DNA from: CADCTP01 sp963849885
Lineage (GTDB): Bacteria > Actinomycetota > Actinomycetes > Mycobacteriales > CADCTP01
Assembly (NCBI GenBank): GCA_963849885.1
Contig: CAWKIV010000020.1
Span: forward strand, 248,001 to 312,000
Length of the DNA stretch: 64,000 nucleotides
Direction of reading: 5' to 3'
Numbering within the stretch: position 1 is the first letter of the stretch; every line of letters begins with the position of its first letter. This document shows, in pieces, positions 17,336 to 27,250 of the stretch. The translations under genes and the position numbers were made by a program. A model generated the notes under the pieces. That model searched no databases and was not told the origin of the DNA. It worked only from the letters and a program-made list of their open reading frames with translations.

Positions 17336-18788
17336 CCGTCACCCGCAGCCCGGCGGCGACCTCCGACCAGCGGTGGGCCGCCACCGCGCGGACGATCCGA
17401 CCGACCGTCCCGGCGGCGTCCCGGGCCGTCACCGGCAGCGCCAGCACGAACTCGTCGCCGCCGTAGCGGGCGCACCGGTCCGGCTCCTCGGTGTGCTCGT
17501 GCAGCAGCCGGGCCACCGTGCGCAGCACCTCGTCGCCGACCAGGTGCCCGTGCGTGTCGTTCACCCGCTTGAACCGGTCCACGTCGAGGATCGCCAGCGC
17601 GAGCGGCGAGCCGGCCGCCTGCGCGTCGCCGACCAGCCGGGGCAGGTCCGCGTCGAAGGCGCGCCGGTTGGGCACCCCGGTCAGCGGGTCGGACAGCGCG
17701 TCGTACTCCAGCTGCTGGGCCCGGCGCAGCAGCGCCTCCTGCTCGACCCGCAGCCGGGCCGCGGTCGCCCGGCTCACCCACACCTCGTACTGGGCCCGGC
17801 CGTAGCGCTCGTGCACCTCCCGATACCACCGCAGCGCGTCCGCCGGCCGGCCCTCCGCCTCCGCGACCCGGGCCAGCAGGAAGGCGCCGTCCTCCGAGTA
17901 CGGCGGGGTGCGCGGCCGGCTCGCCTCCTGCCAGTACGCGGTCAGCAGGTGCCGGGCGTCCAGGTATCGGCCCTCGGCCACCAGCACCGTGCACTCGGCG
18001 TGCAGCCGGCGCCGGCGCAGGAGCGGGGTGACCGGCCGGGCCGGGGTGTCCCGGGAGGACTCGAGGAAGCCGCGGGCGGCCGCCGCCCGGCCCAGCCGCG
18101 CGGCCGTCACCGCCCGGCTGGTGAAGGCGAAAGCGCGGGACAGCAGCGGGATGCCGGGGTCGTCGAGGGCGGTCGCGAACCGCTCGTCCGCGGCCTGCCA
18201 GCGCTCCGCCGCCTCGGTGTCCAGGCCCAGGTGCTCCAGCCGCATCGCCCAGGTCAGGGTCGCGTAGCCGACCGCGTGCAGCCACTCGCCGCGGCTCAGG
18301 CCGGCGGCCTCGGCGACCGCGACGCCCCGCTCGGCGGTCTCCACGGCCAGCGGGAAGAGCTGCTCCATCGCCAGCTTCATGCCGCAGTTGCGCAGCACCA
18401 TGGCCAGGTCCCGGCCGGCCTCGCTGACCGACTCCACCGAGGCCAGCGCGAGCACGATGCTGGCGACCGCCTCGTCCCCGGACCCGTCGTGGCCGACCGA
18501 GATGCCCATGATCGTGTGGAACATCGCCGCGGACAGCGCCGACGCGGTCGGCAGCAGCGGGCGCACCCGCTCCAGCTCGGCCCGGGCGGTGTCGAACTCC
18601 TCGCAGTTGACCAGCGCGACCGCGACCGCGATGCCGAGCACGACCTCGTCGTCCGGGCTGAGCACGGCGGCCCGGTCGTCCCGCAGCTCCGCGACCGCCG
18701 CCCGCACCTCGTCGACGCGGCCCTCGCTGGCGAGCGCCCGCGCGGCGGCGATCCGCTCCCCCCGGCGGTCGGACCGTGCCTGCAGCAT
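17223..18788 (-). CDS. TPR-like / GGDEF diguanylate cyclase (downstream copy)
   Basis: 521 residues, no membrane helix. An all-alpha N-terminal region (about 1-350) with Ala/Leu-rich helical pairs is TPR-like; a short coiled coil (ATAARLRVEQEALLRRAQQLE) links to a GGDEF domain (about 360-510) with DPLTGVPNRRAFDADL, LAILDVDRFKRVND, GHLVGDEVL and intact RYGGDEF at about 441. It should make c-di-GMP from two GTP; no RxxD inhibition site stands out. GGGAGGAGG precedes the ATG, and it lies 23 bases after a paralogous gene, so the two are a tandem operon. Confidence 0.88.
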   Translation of the reverse strand: MLQARSDRRGERIAAARALASEGRVDEVRAAVAELRDDRAAVLSPDDEVVLGIAVAVALVNCEEFDTARAELERVRPLLPTASALSAAMFHTIMGISVGHDGSGDEAVASIVLALASVESVSEAGRDLAMVLRNCGMKLAMEQLFPLAVETAERGVAVAEAAGLSRGEWLHAVGYATLTWAMRLEHLGLDTEAAERWQAADERFATALDDPGIPLLSRAFAFTSRAVTAARLGRAAAARGFLESSRDTPARPVTPLLRRRRLHAECTVLVAEGRYLDARHLLTAYWQEASRPRTPPYSEDGAFLLARVAEAEGRPADALRWYREVHERYGRAQYEVWVSRATAARLRVEQEALLRRAQQLEYDALSDPLTGVPNRRAFDADLPRLVGDAQAAGSPLALAILDVDRFKRVNDTHGHLVGDEVLRTVARLLHEHTEEPDRCARYGGDEFVLALPVTARDAAGTVGRIVRAVAAHRWSEVAAGLRVTVTAGLAELRPADTSTTLFWAADQSLLAAKRARPAPAG

Positions 18789-18811
18789 CCGCCTCCTCCC
18801 GCCGGTCCCCG

Positions 18812-20422
18812 TCAGCCGTCGACGGCTCGGGCGCCAGGACCCTGAGTCGGCGACGCCGACACCGGCTCAGGGTGCCGGACCGCCCGCTTCGCCGCCAGCA
18901 GCTCCTGGTCGGCGCTGTAGAAGACGGTGGTCGCGGTGTCCGCCGGGCCGAGCTCGGCCACCCCGGAGCTGACCGTCACCCGCAGCCCGGCGGCCAGCGC
19001 CGACCAGCGGTGCCCGGCCACCGCGGCGGCCAGGTCGGCGACCAGCTCCCGGGCCTCGGCCACCGGCGCGGCCACGCTGAGCACGAACTCGTCCCCGCCG
19101 TACCGGGCGCAGGCGCAGCCGTCCGCGCACCGGTCCCGGACGATCCGGCCGACCGCGCGCAGCACCTCGTCGCCGGTCGGGTGGCCGTGCTCGTCGTTGA
19201 TCCGCTTGAACCGGTCCACGTCGACGATCACCAGCGTCAGCGGCGAGCCGACGGCCTGCGCGGCCGGCACCAGCTCGGCGAAGTCCCCGTCGAACGCGCG
19301 CCGGTTGGGCAGCCCGGTCAGCGGGTCGGTGAGGCTGTCCGCCTCCAGCTCCCGGCTGCGCCGGACCAGCGCCTCCTGCTCCACCCGCAGCCGGGCCGCG
19401 GTCTCCCGGGCCTGCCAGCTCTCCTGCTGGGTCCGGCCGTACCGCCCGTACACCTCCCGATACCACCCCAGCGACTCGGCCGGCCGGCCGGCCGCCTCCT
19501 CCAGCCGGGCCAGCAGCAGCGGGACGTCCTCGGTGCGGGCCGGCACCGCCCGGTGCCGCACCGACTCCCACAGCGCCAGCAGCACCTGCCGGGCCTCCGG
19601 GAGCCGGCCCTCGGCGAGGAGCAGGGCACCCTCGGCGTGGGCGAGCAGCCGGCGCAGCGACGGCGACCGCTCCGCCACCCCGACCGCGCGGGCCTGGTCG
19701 AGGTGGTCCCGGGCGGTGACGGCGTCGCCGAGCCGGCCGGCCAGCAGCGACCGCTCCGCGTGCGAGAGCGCCAGCATCGCGTCCGGCAGCCCGGCCGGGT
19801 CGGTGGTGGCCAGCCGGTGGTGCCGCTCCACGTCGGCCCAGCGCTGCCGGCACTGCTCCGGCAGGCCCAGGTGATCCAGGCTCATGCCCCAGGTGAGGTG
19901 CACGTACTGCGCCTGGGCGTGGATCCGGCCGGCCGGCAGCCCGGCCTCCGCGGCGGCGACCAGGGCCTCCGCCATCACCTCGGCGGCGAGCGGGAAGAGC
20001 CGGGTGTACGCCAGCACCAGGCCGGCCGCGGCCAGCGCCAGCGCGCGGCCGTCGGTCGGCGGCTCGCCGGCCAGCACCGCCAGCGCGAGCACCACCTCGT
20101 CGATGGCGGAGTCGTGGTCCCCGAACCAGTACGCCGCCGTGGCCGCGGCCGCGTGGAAGCGGGCCTGCGCGTCCGGTCCGGCCTCGACCAGCCGGCCCTG
20201 CACGCCCTGCAGGTGGTCCCAGGCCTCGGTGGCGCGCTCGACGTTCATCAGCGCGGTGGCGCGGAGCACGGCCAGCTCGACCTCGAGGTCGGCCGGCACC
20301 CCGCCGTCGGTGACCGCGTCGGCCCGCAGACCGGTGAGCAGCTCGTCCAGCCGGTCCAGCCGCGCCTCGCTGGCCAGCCGCCGCGCCAGGGCGAGCCGTT
20401 CGGCGAGCCGGTCCTCGGGCAT
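18812..20422 (-). CDS. TPR-like / GGDEF diguanylate cyclase (upstream copy)
   Basis: 536 residues with the same layout as its downstream neighbour: helical TPR-like sensor region, coiled coil (AARLRVEQEALVRRSRELE), GGDEF domain with DPLTGLPNRRAFDGDF, LVIVDVDRFKRINDEHGH, TGDEVL and RYGGDEF at about 440. The metal and GTP residues look intact. The two proteins are clearly paralogues, most alike in the cyclase domain; the sensor halves have drifted more, so they may answer different signals. Start ATG 20422 with AGGAGG six bases upstream. Divergent from the MFS gene at 20469. Confidence 0.88.
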   Translation of the reverse strand: MPEDRLAERLALARRLASEARLDRLDELLTGLRADAVTDGGVPADLEVELAVLRATALMNVERATEAWDHLQGVQGRLVEAGPDAQARFHAAAATAAYWFGDHDSAIDEVVLALAVLAGEPPTDGRALALAAAGLVLAYTRLFPLAAEVMAEALVAAAEAGLPAGRIHAQAQYVHLTWGMSLDHLGLPEQCRQRWADVERHHRLATTDPAGLPDAMLALSHAERSLLAGRLGDAVTARDHLDQARAVGVAERSPSLRRLLAHAEGALLLAEGRLPEARQVLLALWESVRHRAVPARTEDVPLLLARLEEAAGRPAESLGWYREVYGRYGRTQQESWQARETAARLRVEQEALVRRSRELEADSLTDPLTGLPNRRAFDGDFAELVPAAQAVGSPLTLVIVDVDRFKRINDEHGHPTGDEVLRAVGRIVRDRCADGCACARYGGDEFVLSVAAPVAEARELVADLAAAVAGHRWSALAAGLRVTVSSGVAELGPADTATTVFYSADQELLAAKRAVRHPEPVSASPTQGPGARAVDG

Positions 20423-20468
20423 CCCCACCTCCTCCTGGGCGAGTCTAGGGTCCGAACCGGAGGTGTCG

Positions 20469-22077
20469 GTGGCGGACAGGACAGAGGCACCCTCGGCGAC
20501 CCGGCCGGGGCCATGGGCGCCGCTGCGCCGGCCGGTCTTCCGCGCGCTCTGGATCGCCCAGGCCACGTCGTTCCTCGGCACCTGGATGCAGACCGTCGGG
20601 GCGCAGTGGTTCCTCACCGAGCGGTCCGCGTCGGCCACCGCGGTCGCCGCGGTGCAGACCGCGACCAGCCTGCCGGTGCTGCTGCTCGCGCTGCCCTCGG
20701 GCGTGCTCGCCGACCTGGTGGACCGGCGCCGGGTGCTGATCGGCGCCACCGCCGCGGCCGCGCTGGTGGCGGTCGTCCTCACCGCGCTGACCGCCGCCGA
20801 CCAGCTGTCCTCGGCCGGCCTGCTCGGGCTGACCGCGCTGCTCGGGGTCACCTCGGCGCTGACCATCCCGGCCTGGCAGGCCACCCAGCCCGAGCTGGTG
20901 CCCCGGGACGAGCTGCCCGCCGCCGCCGCGCTCAACGGCATCAGCATGAACATCGCCCGCGCCATCGGCCCGGCCGCCGGCGGCCTGATCGTCGCGGCCG
21001 GCGGACCGGCGTGGGTCTTCGGCCTCAACGCGGTCTCGTTCCTGGCCGTGGCCGGGGTGGTGGCCGCGCGGCTGCAGCCGGCCGACCCGGTGCGCCGGGA
21101 GGCCGAGCGGCTCGGCGCGGCGATGCGGGCCGGGCTCGGCTACGTCCGGTTCGCCCCGGTGCTGCGCCGGATCCTGCTCCGGGCCGGGCTGTGGGCCCTG
21201 CCGGCGACCGCGCTGTGGGCGCTGCTGCCGGTGGTGGCCGCGGACCAGCTGCGGCTCGGCTCCGGCGGCTACGGGCTGCTGCTCGGCGCGCTCGGGGTGG
21301 GCGCCCTCGGCGGCGCGCTCTTCCTCGGCCGGGTCGACCTGCGCCGCCGGCCCAACCGGCTGATCGCCGGCTGCAGCCTGCTCTACGCCGGCGCGATGGT
21401 GGTGCTCGCGCTGAGCCGGCAGCCGGTGCTCGCGTTCGCGGTGCTGCTGGTCGCCGGCGGCTGCTGGCTGGCCGTGCTGTCCACCCTCAACGCGCTGGCC
21501 CAGCTGGTGCTGCCGCGCTGGGTGCGGGCCCGGGCGCTGGCCACGTACACGGTCGTCTTCTTCGGCGGGCAGGCGGTCGGCGGCGTGCTCTGGGGCGTGG
21601 TCGCCGACGTGTCCAGCGTGCCGGCGGCGCTGCTGGCCGCCGCCGCGGCGCTCGCGCTGACCGGGCTGACCGTGGTCCGGCTCGGCCTGTACGACGTCAG
21701 CCACGTGGACCCGAGCCCGTCCACGCACTGGCCGGAGCCGGACCTGGCGGTGGCCCCGGAGCCGGACGCCGGCCCGGTGTTGATCCTCAGCGAGTGGACG
21801 GTGCCGGCGGACCGGGCCGCCGCCTTCGTCGCCGCGATGTCCCGGGTGGCCCGGGTGCGGCAGCGCACCGGCGGGCGGCAGTGGAGCCTCTTCCAGGACG
21901 GCGCCCGGCCGGAGCGCTTCGTGGAGAGCTACCTGGTGCCCAGCTGGGCCGAGCACCTGCGCCAGCACGAGGAGCGGCTCACCGTCACCGACGCCCGCAA
22001 CGAGGCCGCCGCCCGCGAGCTCGCGGCGGCGCCGCCGACAGGTCTCCCACCTCTTCGTGCCGCCGCCGCCGGAGTGA
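20469..22077 (+). CDS. MFS exporter (EntS-like) with C-terminal antibiotic-monooxygenase-like tail
   Basis: About 535 residues. The N-terminal 410 are an MFS_3/EntS-type transporter (FRALWIAQATSFLGTWMQTVGAQWFLTE, LPSGVLADLVDRRR, NGISMNIARAIGPAAGG). The last 115 residues (VLILSEWTVPADRAAAFVAAMSRVAR, GRQWSLFQDG, FVESYLVPSWAEHLRQHERL-like) resemble the dimeric alpha/beta-barrel tail found in this MFS branch. GTG at 20469 follows GGAGG. The frame slips near 22040 in a GCC repeat: the expected ending R-Q-V-S-H-L-F-V-P-P-P-P-E-stop is read in another frame and gives TGA at 22075-22077. Confidence 0.85.
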
Positions 22078-22098
22078 GCCGGCCGGCGGCCGGCCTCA
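22075..22098. terminator. hairpin between convergent genes
   Basis: TGAG-CCGGCC / GGCCGG-CCTCA forms a short, nearly perfect stem just after the MFS stop and touching the end of ogt. Probable bidirectional terminator. Confidence 0.35.
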
Positions 22099-22596
22099 CC
22101 AGAGACCGGCGGCGAGCGGCTCGCCGGTGGTCGCCGCCAGCACGGCCCGCTCGTGCTCGAGCAGCCAGCGCTTGCGCGGGATCCCGCCGCCGAAGCCGGT
22201 GAGCGACCCGTCGGCGCCGATCACCCGGTGGCACGGCACGATGACCGCGATCGGATTGCGCCCGTTGGCCAGCCCGACCGCGCGGGACCCGGTCGGCTGG
22301 CCCAGCCCGGTGGCGATCTCCCCGTAGGTCGTCGTCCGCCCGTACGGGATCTCGCGCAGCGCCGACCACACCCGCTGCTGGAACGGGGTGCCGGCCGGGA
22401 CCAGCGGCAGGTCGAAGGCGAGCCGCTCGCCGGCGAAGTATTCGGCCAGCTGGGTCCGCGCGGCCGCCAGCACGTCGTCGTCGCGCTCGGCCCCCGGCGG
22501 CGGGTCGTGCGGAGCCATCCACAGCTCCCGCAGGCCGGTCTCGTCGCCGACCAGCAGCAGCGGGTCGATCGGGGAGTCGACCACCGTCCAGAACAT
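22096..22596 (-). CDS. ogt: methylated-DNA-[protein]-cysteine S-methyltransferase
   Basis: 166 residues. Suicide repair of O6-alkylguanine: the active-site motif PCHRVIGADG is present, with the preceding IPYGRTTTYGEIA helix-turn-helix (Arg finger region) and a following GFGGG. Length fits a free-standing Ogt without the Ada zinc domain. It starts three bases after the end of the AlkA-type gene, so both are co-transcribed as an alkylation repair operon. Confidence 0.93.
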   Translation of the reverse strand: MFWTVVDSPIDPLLLVGDETGLRELWMAPHDPPPGAERDDDVLAAARTQLAEYFAGERLAFDLPLVPAGTPFQQRVWSALREIPYGRTTTYGEIATGLGQPTGSRAVGLANGRNPIAVIVPCHRVIGADGSLTGFGGGIPRKRWLLEHERAVLAATTGEPLAAGLW

Positions 22597-22599
22597 CTC

Positions 22600-23487
22600 C
22601 TACACGTCCTTCCGGGCCAGCGAGTGCCACAGGTGCAGCAGCGCGTACGACCGCCAGGGGCGCCAGGTCTCGGCCAGCGCGGCCGCGGCGGCCGGGTCGG
22701 CGGGCCGGCCGAGCCGGGTCAGCGCGTGCCGGACGCCGACGTCGGTGGGCAGGAAGACATCCGGGTCGCGCAGCGCCCGCATGGCCAGGTAGGACGCCGT
22801 CCACGGGCCGATGCCGGGCAGCGCCAGCAGCCGCCGCTCGGTCTCGGCCCGGTCCACCGCCGGGTGCAGCGCCAGGCCGTCGGCCAGCGCCGCGGCCAGC
22901 CCGCGCAGCGCCCGCAGCCGGCTGGCCGGCATGCCCGCCTCGGCCTGCCGCAGCGCGGCGGCGGTCGGGAAGAGCCGGTCGACCCGGCCGTGCGGCACCG
23001 GCAGCGGCGACCCGTGACGCTCGGTCAGCCGGGCCGCCAGCGTGCGCGCGGCGACCACCGAGATCTGCTGGCCGAGCACCGCCCGGACGGCCATCTCGGC
23101 GCCGTCCACGTGGCCGGGCACCCGCAGCCCGGGCGCGACCCGGAGCAGCGGCCCGATGACCGGGTCCGGCCCGAGCGCGGCCGCGACGGCGGCCGGGTCG
23201 GCGTCCAGGTCCAGCAGGTCGCGGCAGCGCCGGACCGCCTCGGTGGCGTCGCTCGGATCGGCCAGCCGCAGCACGCAGCGGACGTGCCCGGCACCGGCGG
23301 ACAGCTCGACCACGCCGGGGCCGCCGGGCAGCGCCAGGCTGCGCGCGTAGACCCCGTCCGCGTAGTCCTCCACGCCCGGGACCGCCCGGGCGCCGAGGAA
23401 GCGCAGCAGCGAGTCGAGGTCGAGCGGCGCCCGGTAGGGCAGCTCGACGACGACCGCACTGTCCAGGTCCGCCGGCACGGGGACCAC
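22600..23487 (-). CDS. alkA: DNA-3-methyladenine glycosylase II (AlkA-type)
   Basis: 295 residues. AlkA N-terminal domain (VVVELPYRAPLDLDSLLRFLGARAVPGVE) and HhH-GPD glycosylase domain: VRAVLGQQISVVAARTLAARL, LPGIGPWTASYLAMRAL (helix-hairpin-helix) and the catalytic Asp in PTDVGVRHAL. It removes alkylated bases from DNA. In many actinobacteria this domain is fused to the Ada methyl-sensor; here no sensor is present in either repair gene, so control by methylation is not evident. GTG start at 23487. Confidence 0.92.
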   Translation of the reverse strand: MVPVPADLDSAVVVELPYRAPLDLDSLLRFLGARAVPGVEDYADGVYARSLALPGGPGVVELSAGAGHVRCVLRLADPSDATEAVRRCRDLLDLDADPAAVAAALGPDPVIGPLLRVAPGLRVPGHVDGAEMAVRAVLGQQISVVAARTLAARLTERHGSPLPVPHGRVDRLFPTAAALRQAEAGMPASRLRALRGLAAALADGLALHPAVDRAETERRLLALPGIGPWTASYLAMRALRDPDVFLPTDVGVRHALTRLGRPADPAAAAALAETWRPWRSYALLHLWHSLARKDV

Positions 23488-23513
23488 CGTGCCATGCCGG
23501 TACGACAGTTTCG

Positions 23514-24826
23514 CTAGCCGCGCGGCTGGGGCCGCTCCTGCGGTCGCTCGGTCGGCCAGAAGGAGAACGGCTCCTCGCCGTCCCCGTCCGGCTGCGGCGC
23601 CGCGGCCGGGATGGGCACCGGCACCGGCAGCACCACCGCGGGCGGCGCCGGCCGCGCCGGCGCCCGGGCCGGCAGGGGCACCCCGGCCGCCGCGGGCACC
23701 CCGGCCGCCGGAGTCGCAGCCGGAGCGCGCACGGACCCGGGCCGGGCATGGGCACGGACCCGGACCCGGACGGGGACCCGGACCCGGACCCGGACCCGGA
23801 CGGGAACCCGGACCCGGACGGGGGGCGGGTGAACGCGGAAGCCGGCGCGGGCCGCCCGAAGGCGGCCGCCGGAGCCGGCGCGGCCCGCCCGAACGCGGGC
23901 GCCCCGGCCGGAGCCGCGGCCGGCGCCGGGTTGGGCACCGCGGCGAGCATCCGCCCGTCGGCGGACCGGCGGTGCCGTCCGCCGGCGGGGTCCGCGGCCC
24001 GCCCGGCCGACACCAGCAGCGCCACGTTCACCGCGGCGAAGGTGATCAGGAACCCGAGCAGCCAGAGCACCATCGGCAGGCTGCCGGCAGCCAGACCGCC
24101 GGACCGGGTCATCAGGCCGACGCTGCCGAGCAGGCACAGCCCGGCGGTGCTGAAGGCCAGCCAGGAGATCCAGCGCGGCACCGCCCCGGTCTCCCGGATG
24201 GCCAGCCCGCCGGCCACCTGCCGGGCCACCTCGGCCAGCGCGCAGAACGAGAAGCCGATGGTGCCCAGGTCGGCCAGCGTCCGGGCCGCCTCGGCGTCGC
24301 CGCGCATCGCGGCCATCCCGGCGAGCTGGGCGAACGCCAGCAGCAGCAGCTGGACGGTGTGCGCCATCAGGCCACTCGCGAAGTACGTCGCGGCCAGCCC
24401 GGGCAGCTCGCGCCGGCGCAGCCACTCGGACACCGCGGCGAGGTGCGCGATCAGGAAGGGCACGCTGAGCGCGACCAGCCAGCTGTAGAGCAGGAAGGGG
24501 CGGCCGGCGTCCTGGTAGTAGCCGACGATGTCGGCGGTCTCGGTGCCGAGCGCCGGGGCCGGCGGCACCAGCAGGAAGGCGGGCAGGTTGAGCGCGACCG
24601 CGGTCAGCCCGGCCGCGGCGACCAGCCGGCGGCCGCGGCGGGACGGGCTCGCCGTGGCGACCACCGTCTCCGGCCCCACCGCGGTCAGCCGCCCCCCGGC
24701 CCGGGAGCCGGGTCCGTCCGGCCGCCACGTCGCCGGGTCGGCGGCGCCCTGCGGCAGGCTCGTCGCCACTGGCACCTCCTCGGCCTCCCGGCGGAGATCC
24801 ACTCCGGCCTCCGCTGTCGCCGTCAC
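23514..24826 (-). CDS. multi-pass membrane protein with Pro/Gly/Ser-rich tail (frameshifted in repeat)
   Basis: About 437 residues. After a disordered N-terminus there are six or seven hydrophobic segments (LVAAAGLTAVALNLPAFLLV, FLLYSWLVALSVPFLIAHL, LMAHTVQLLLLAFAQLAG, ISWLAFSTAGLCLLGSVGLM, MVLWLLGFLITFAAVNVALLV). No enzyme motif is seen; it resembles small DUF4386-like membrane proteins only in general form. The C-terminal tail is coded partly by a hexanucleotide repeat, where the frame changes near 23750; the most natural end is ERPQPRG at 23514. The start is uncertain: GTG 24826, or GTGs 8 and 17 codons later that have better Shine-Dalgarno sequences. Confidence 0.65.
23757..23828. repeat. 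hexanucleotide tandem repeat (CGGACC)n
   Basis: About 12 imperfect units of CGGACC (GGGTCC on the coding strand) with a few GGGGAC interruptions. On the coding strand it encodes Gly-Ser runs in the membrane protein tail. Such a repeat changes length in steps of six, which keeps the frame, but the reading frame is in fact lost here. Confidence 0.85.
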
Positions 24827-24887
24827 GGTAGGGCAATACGCGCACTCTGCCCAGGCCGCACATCCCTCCCCAACAGGAACGAAACCC

Positions 24888-25713
24888 CTATGTGGCGGGA
24901 TCCCGCAGGTGCCGGAGCAGCGGCTCGAGCAGCGCGTCCGGCTGCTCCTCCGGGATCCAGTGCGAGCCGCCGGGCACCGCCACGAACGTGTACGGCCCGC
25001 TCACCTCCCGGGCGGTGCGGGCCGCCGCGTCCGGGCCGAGCGCGAAGTCGGCGTCGCCCCAGACGTAGAGGGTCGGCACCCGGACGCGGCCCCGCCCCGG
25101 CCGGCCCGCGGCCGAACGGCAGCGCGCGGTACCAGTGCAGCGCCGCGGTCAGCGCCCCCGGCCGCCGCATCGCCTCGACGTACGCGGCGGCCGGGCCCCG
25201 GCTCAGGCCGCTGCCGCGCAGCGCCCGGTGCAGCCGCCGGCCGCCGCGGGCCAGCAGCAGCCGCTCCGGCAGCCAGGGCAGCTGGAACGCCAGCACGTAC
25301 CAGCTGCGCAGGCCCTGGGTGCTGGTCAGCAGCGAGCCGGCCAGCGCCCGCGGGTGCGGGGTGGAGACCACGGTCAGGCTGTGCAGCCGGTCCGGATGGG
25401 CGCCGGCCACCGCCCAGGCGACCACCCCGCCCCAGTCGTGCCCCACCAGGTGGGCCCGGTCCAGCCCGAGCCGGTCCAGCAGCGCGACCACGTCGGCCAC
25501 CAGCTCCGCGGTGCGGTAGTCCCGGCGGCGCGGCGGCCGGTCCGCCGTCCCGTAGCCCCGCTGCGCCGGCACCAGCACCCGATAGCCGGCCGCGGCGAGC
25601 GCCGGCCGGACCCGGTCCCAGGCCGCCGGGGTCTGCGGGAAGCCGTGCAGCAGCACCACCGGCGGGCCGGCCGGGTCGCCGTCCTGCTGGACGTCGAGGG
25701 TGACGGAGCGCAC
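24888..25713 (-). CDS. alpha/beta hydrolase, epoxide hydrolase-like (frameshifted)
   Basis: About 275 residues. VVLLHGFPQTPAAWDRV (oxyanion HGFP motif), nucleophile elbow GHDWGG (Asp nucleophile), and a separate frame with PTLYVWGDADFALG (acid Asp) and GGSHWIPEEQPD (catalytic His). All three triad parts of an epoxide hydrolase/haloalkane dehalogenase are present, but the frame changes near 25090 in a CCCCGCCCC run. With one indel the protein is complete. GTG start at 25713; divergent from the carbonic anhydrase at 25749. Confidence 0.82.
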
Positions 25714-25748
25714 GCCCCGGATGGTGGCACGGCTGGTGGAATGGTCGG

Positions 25749-26249
25749 GTGGGCGCCTTCGACGACGTACTGACCGCCAACGTGGACTATGCCCGCGGCT
25801 TCACCGACGCCGGCCGCCCCGGCCGGGCGGCCCGCGGGCTCGCGGTGGTCACCTGCATGGACTCGCGCATCTCGCCGCTGGAGATGCTCGGCCTCACCAA
25901 CGGCGACGCCAAGATCCTCCGCAACGCCGGGGCCCGGGTGACCGACGACGTGCTCCGCACGCTGGTGCTGGCGGTGCACCTGCTCGGCGTCGACCGGGTG
26001 ATGGTGGTCGCGCACACCGACTGCCGGATGGCCTCGGTGACCGACGCGGAGGTGCACGCGGCGATCGCGGAGACCGGCGGGATCGACACCCGCAGCCTGG
26101 ACTTCCGCACCATCGCCGACCAGCGCGCCACCCTGGCCTCGGACGTCCAGCGCATCCGCAGCTCGCCCTACCTGCCGGCCGGGATGCCGGTGGTCGGCTG
26201 CGTCTACGACGTGCGCACCGGCCGGATCGAGGTCGCGGTGGCGGAGTGA
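25749..26249 (+). CDS. beta-class carbonic anhydrase
   Basis: 166 residues, the short form common in actinobacteria. Zinc ligands and the Asp-Arg dyad are visible: Cys and Asp-Ser-Arg in TCMDSRI, and His-x2-Cys in AHTDCRM. NAGARVTDDVLRTLVLAVHLLG is the typical helix between them. It interconverts CO2 and bicarbonate in the cytosol. Short members of this type can have low activity. GTG start, 35 bases from the divergent hydrolase; no strong ribosome binding site. Confidence 0.9.
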   Translation: MGAFDDVLTANVDYARGFTDAGRPGRAARGLAVVTCMDSRISPLEMLGLTNGDAKILRNAGARVTDDVLRTLVLAVHLLGVDRVMVVAHTDCRMASVTDAEVHAAIAETGGIDTRSLDFRTIADQRATLASDVQRIRSSPYLPAGMPVVGCVYDVRTGRIEVAVAE

Positions 26250-26285
26250 TCCCGTTCCCCACGCGGGGCCGGTACGGTTTGCGAC

Positions 26286-27244
26286 ATGACCGAGGGCACC
26301 GGCGGTTCCGGGAGCACCGACGACCGCCCGCCGCAGGGTGAGCAGACCGGCGAGCAGCAGGCGCCGTGGGCCGAGCAGGCCCCGCCGCCGCCCGCCCCGC
26401 CGTGGGGTCAGCAGCAGTCCGGGCAGCAGCCCGGATACGGGGAGTCCCCGCAGTACGGGCAGCAGCCCTACGGCCAGGGCGGCCAGGGCCAGCAGTACGG
26501 CCAGCCCCAGCAGTACGGCCAGCCCGGCTACGGCCAGCAGCCCGGCTACGGCCAGCAGCCCGGCCAGCAGCAGCCCGGCCAGCAGCCGGCTACGGCCAGC
26601 AGTACGGGCAGCAGCCGTACGGCCAGCCCGGCAGTACGGCCAGCAGCCGGTACGGCCAGCCCGGCTACGGCCAGCAGCCCGGCTACGGCCAGCAGCCCGG
26701 CCAGCAGTACGGGCAGTACCCGCCCCCGCCGTACGGCGGCGCGGCGTACGGCGCACCTCCCGGCTACGGCCACGGCATCCCGCCCGGCGTGCGGCTCGCC
26801 ACCTGGGGTCAGCGCGCCGTCGCGCTGCTGCTGGACGGCCTCTTCAGCACGCTGCTCTTCATCCCCGGGGTGATCGTGATCGGGGTGGCCGCGGCCAGCA
26901 CCGACGACGACGGCTCGATGAACGCGGTGTCCGGCACCCTGCTCACCATCGGCATCGTGCTGTGCGTGGCCGCGCTCGTGGTCGGCATCTGGAACATGGG
27001 CTGGCGGATGGGCAAGCTCGGCTGGTCCTGGGGCAAGCAGGTGATGAAGATCAAGCTGGTCCGCCTGACCGACCCGGTGCCGCCGGGCGGCGGCATCGGC
27101 CTCGGCCGCTACCTCCTCCGGACCTTCCTCGGCAACATCACCTTCGGGGTCTACACGCTGCTGACCTACCTGTGGCCGCTGTGGGACGAGCGGAGGCAGA
27201 GCCTCGACGACAAGATCTGGTCCACGCTGGTGATCAACGCCTGA
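26286..27244 (+). CDS. RDD family membrane protein with Gln/Gly/Pro/Tyr-rich N-terminus (frameshifted)
   Basis: About 319 residues. The first 170 are a disordered cytoplasmic tail of YGQQ/PGYGQQ-type repeats; then RLATWGQRAVALLLDGLFSTLLFIPGVIVIG, ALVVGIWNMGWRMGKLGWSWGKQVMKIKLVR and LLRTFLGNITFGVYTLLTYLWPLWD form an RDD domain with about four helices. RDD proteins include ion antiporters but this one is unassigned. The frame changes in the repeat near 26590-26640. The ATG at 26286 is preceded by a weak site. Confidence 0.8.
26440..26725 (+). repeat. short tandem repeat coding for YGQQPG units
   Basis: Imperfect 12-18 base units with the core TACGGCCAGCAG repeat across the N-terminal tail of the RDD protein. 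The reading frame changes inside this block, which may reflect copy-number slippage or a read error. Confidence 0.75.
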
Positions 27245-27250
27245 CCGGCG

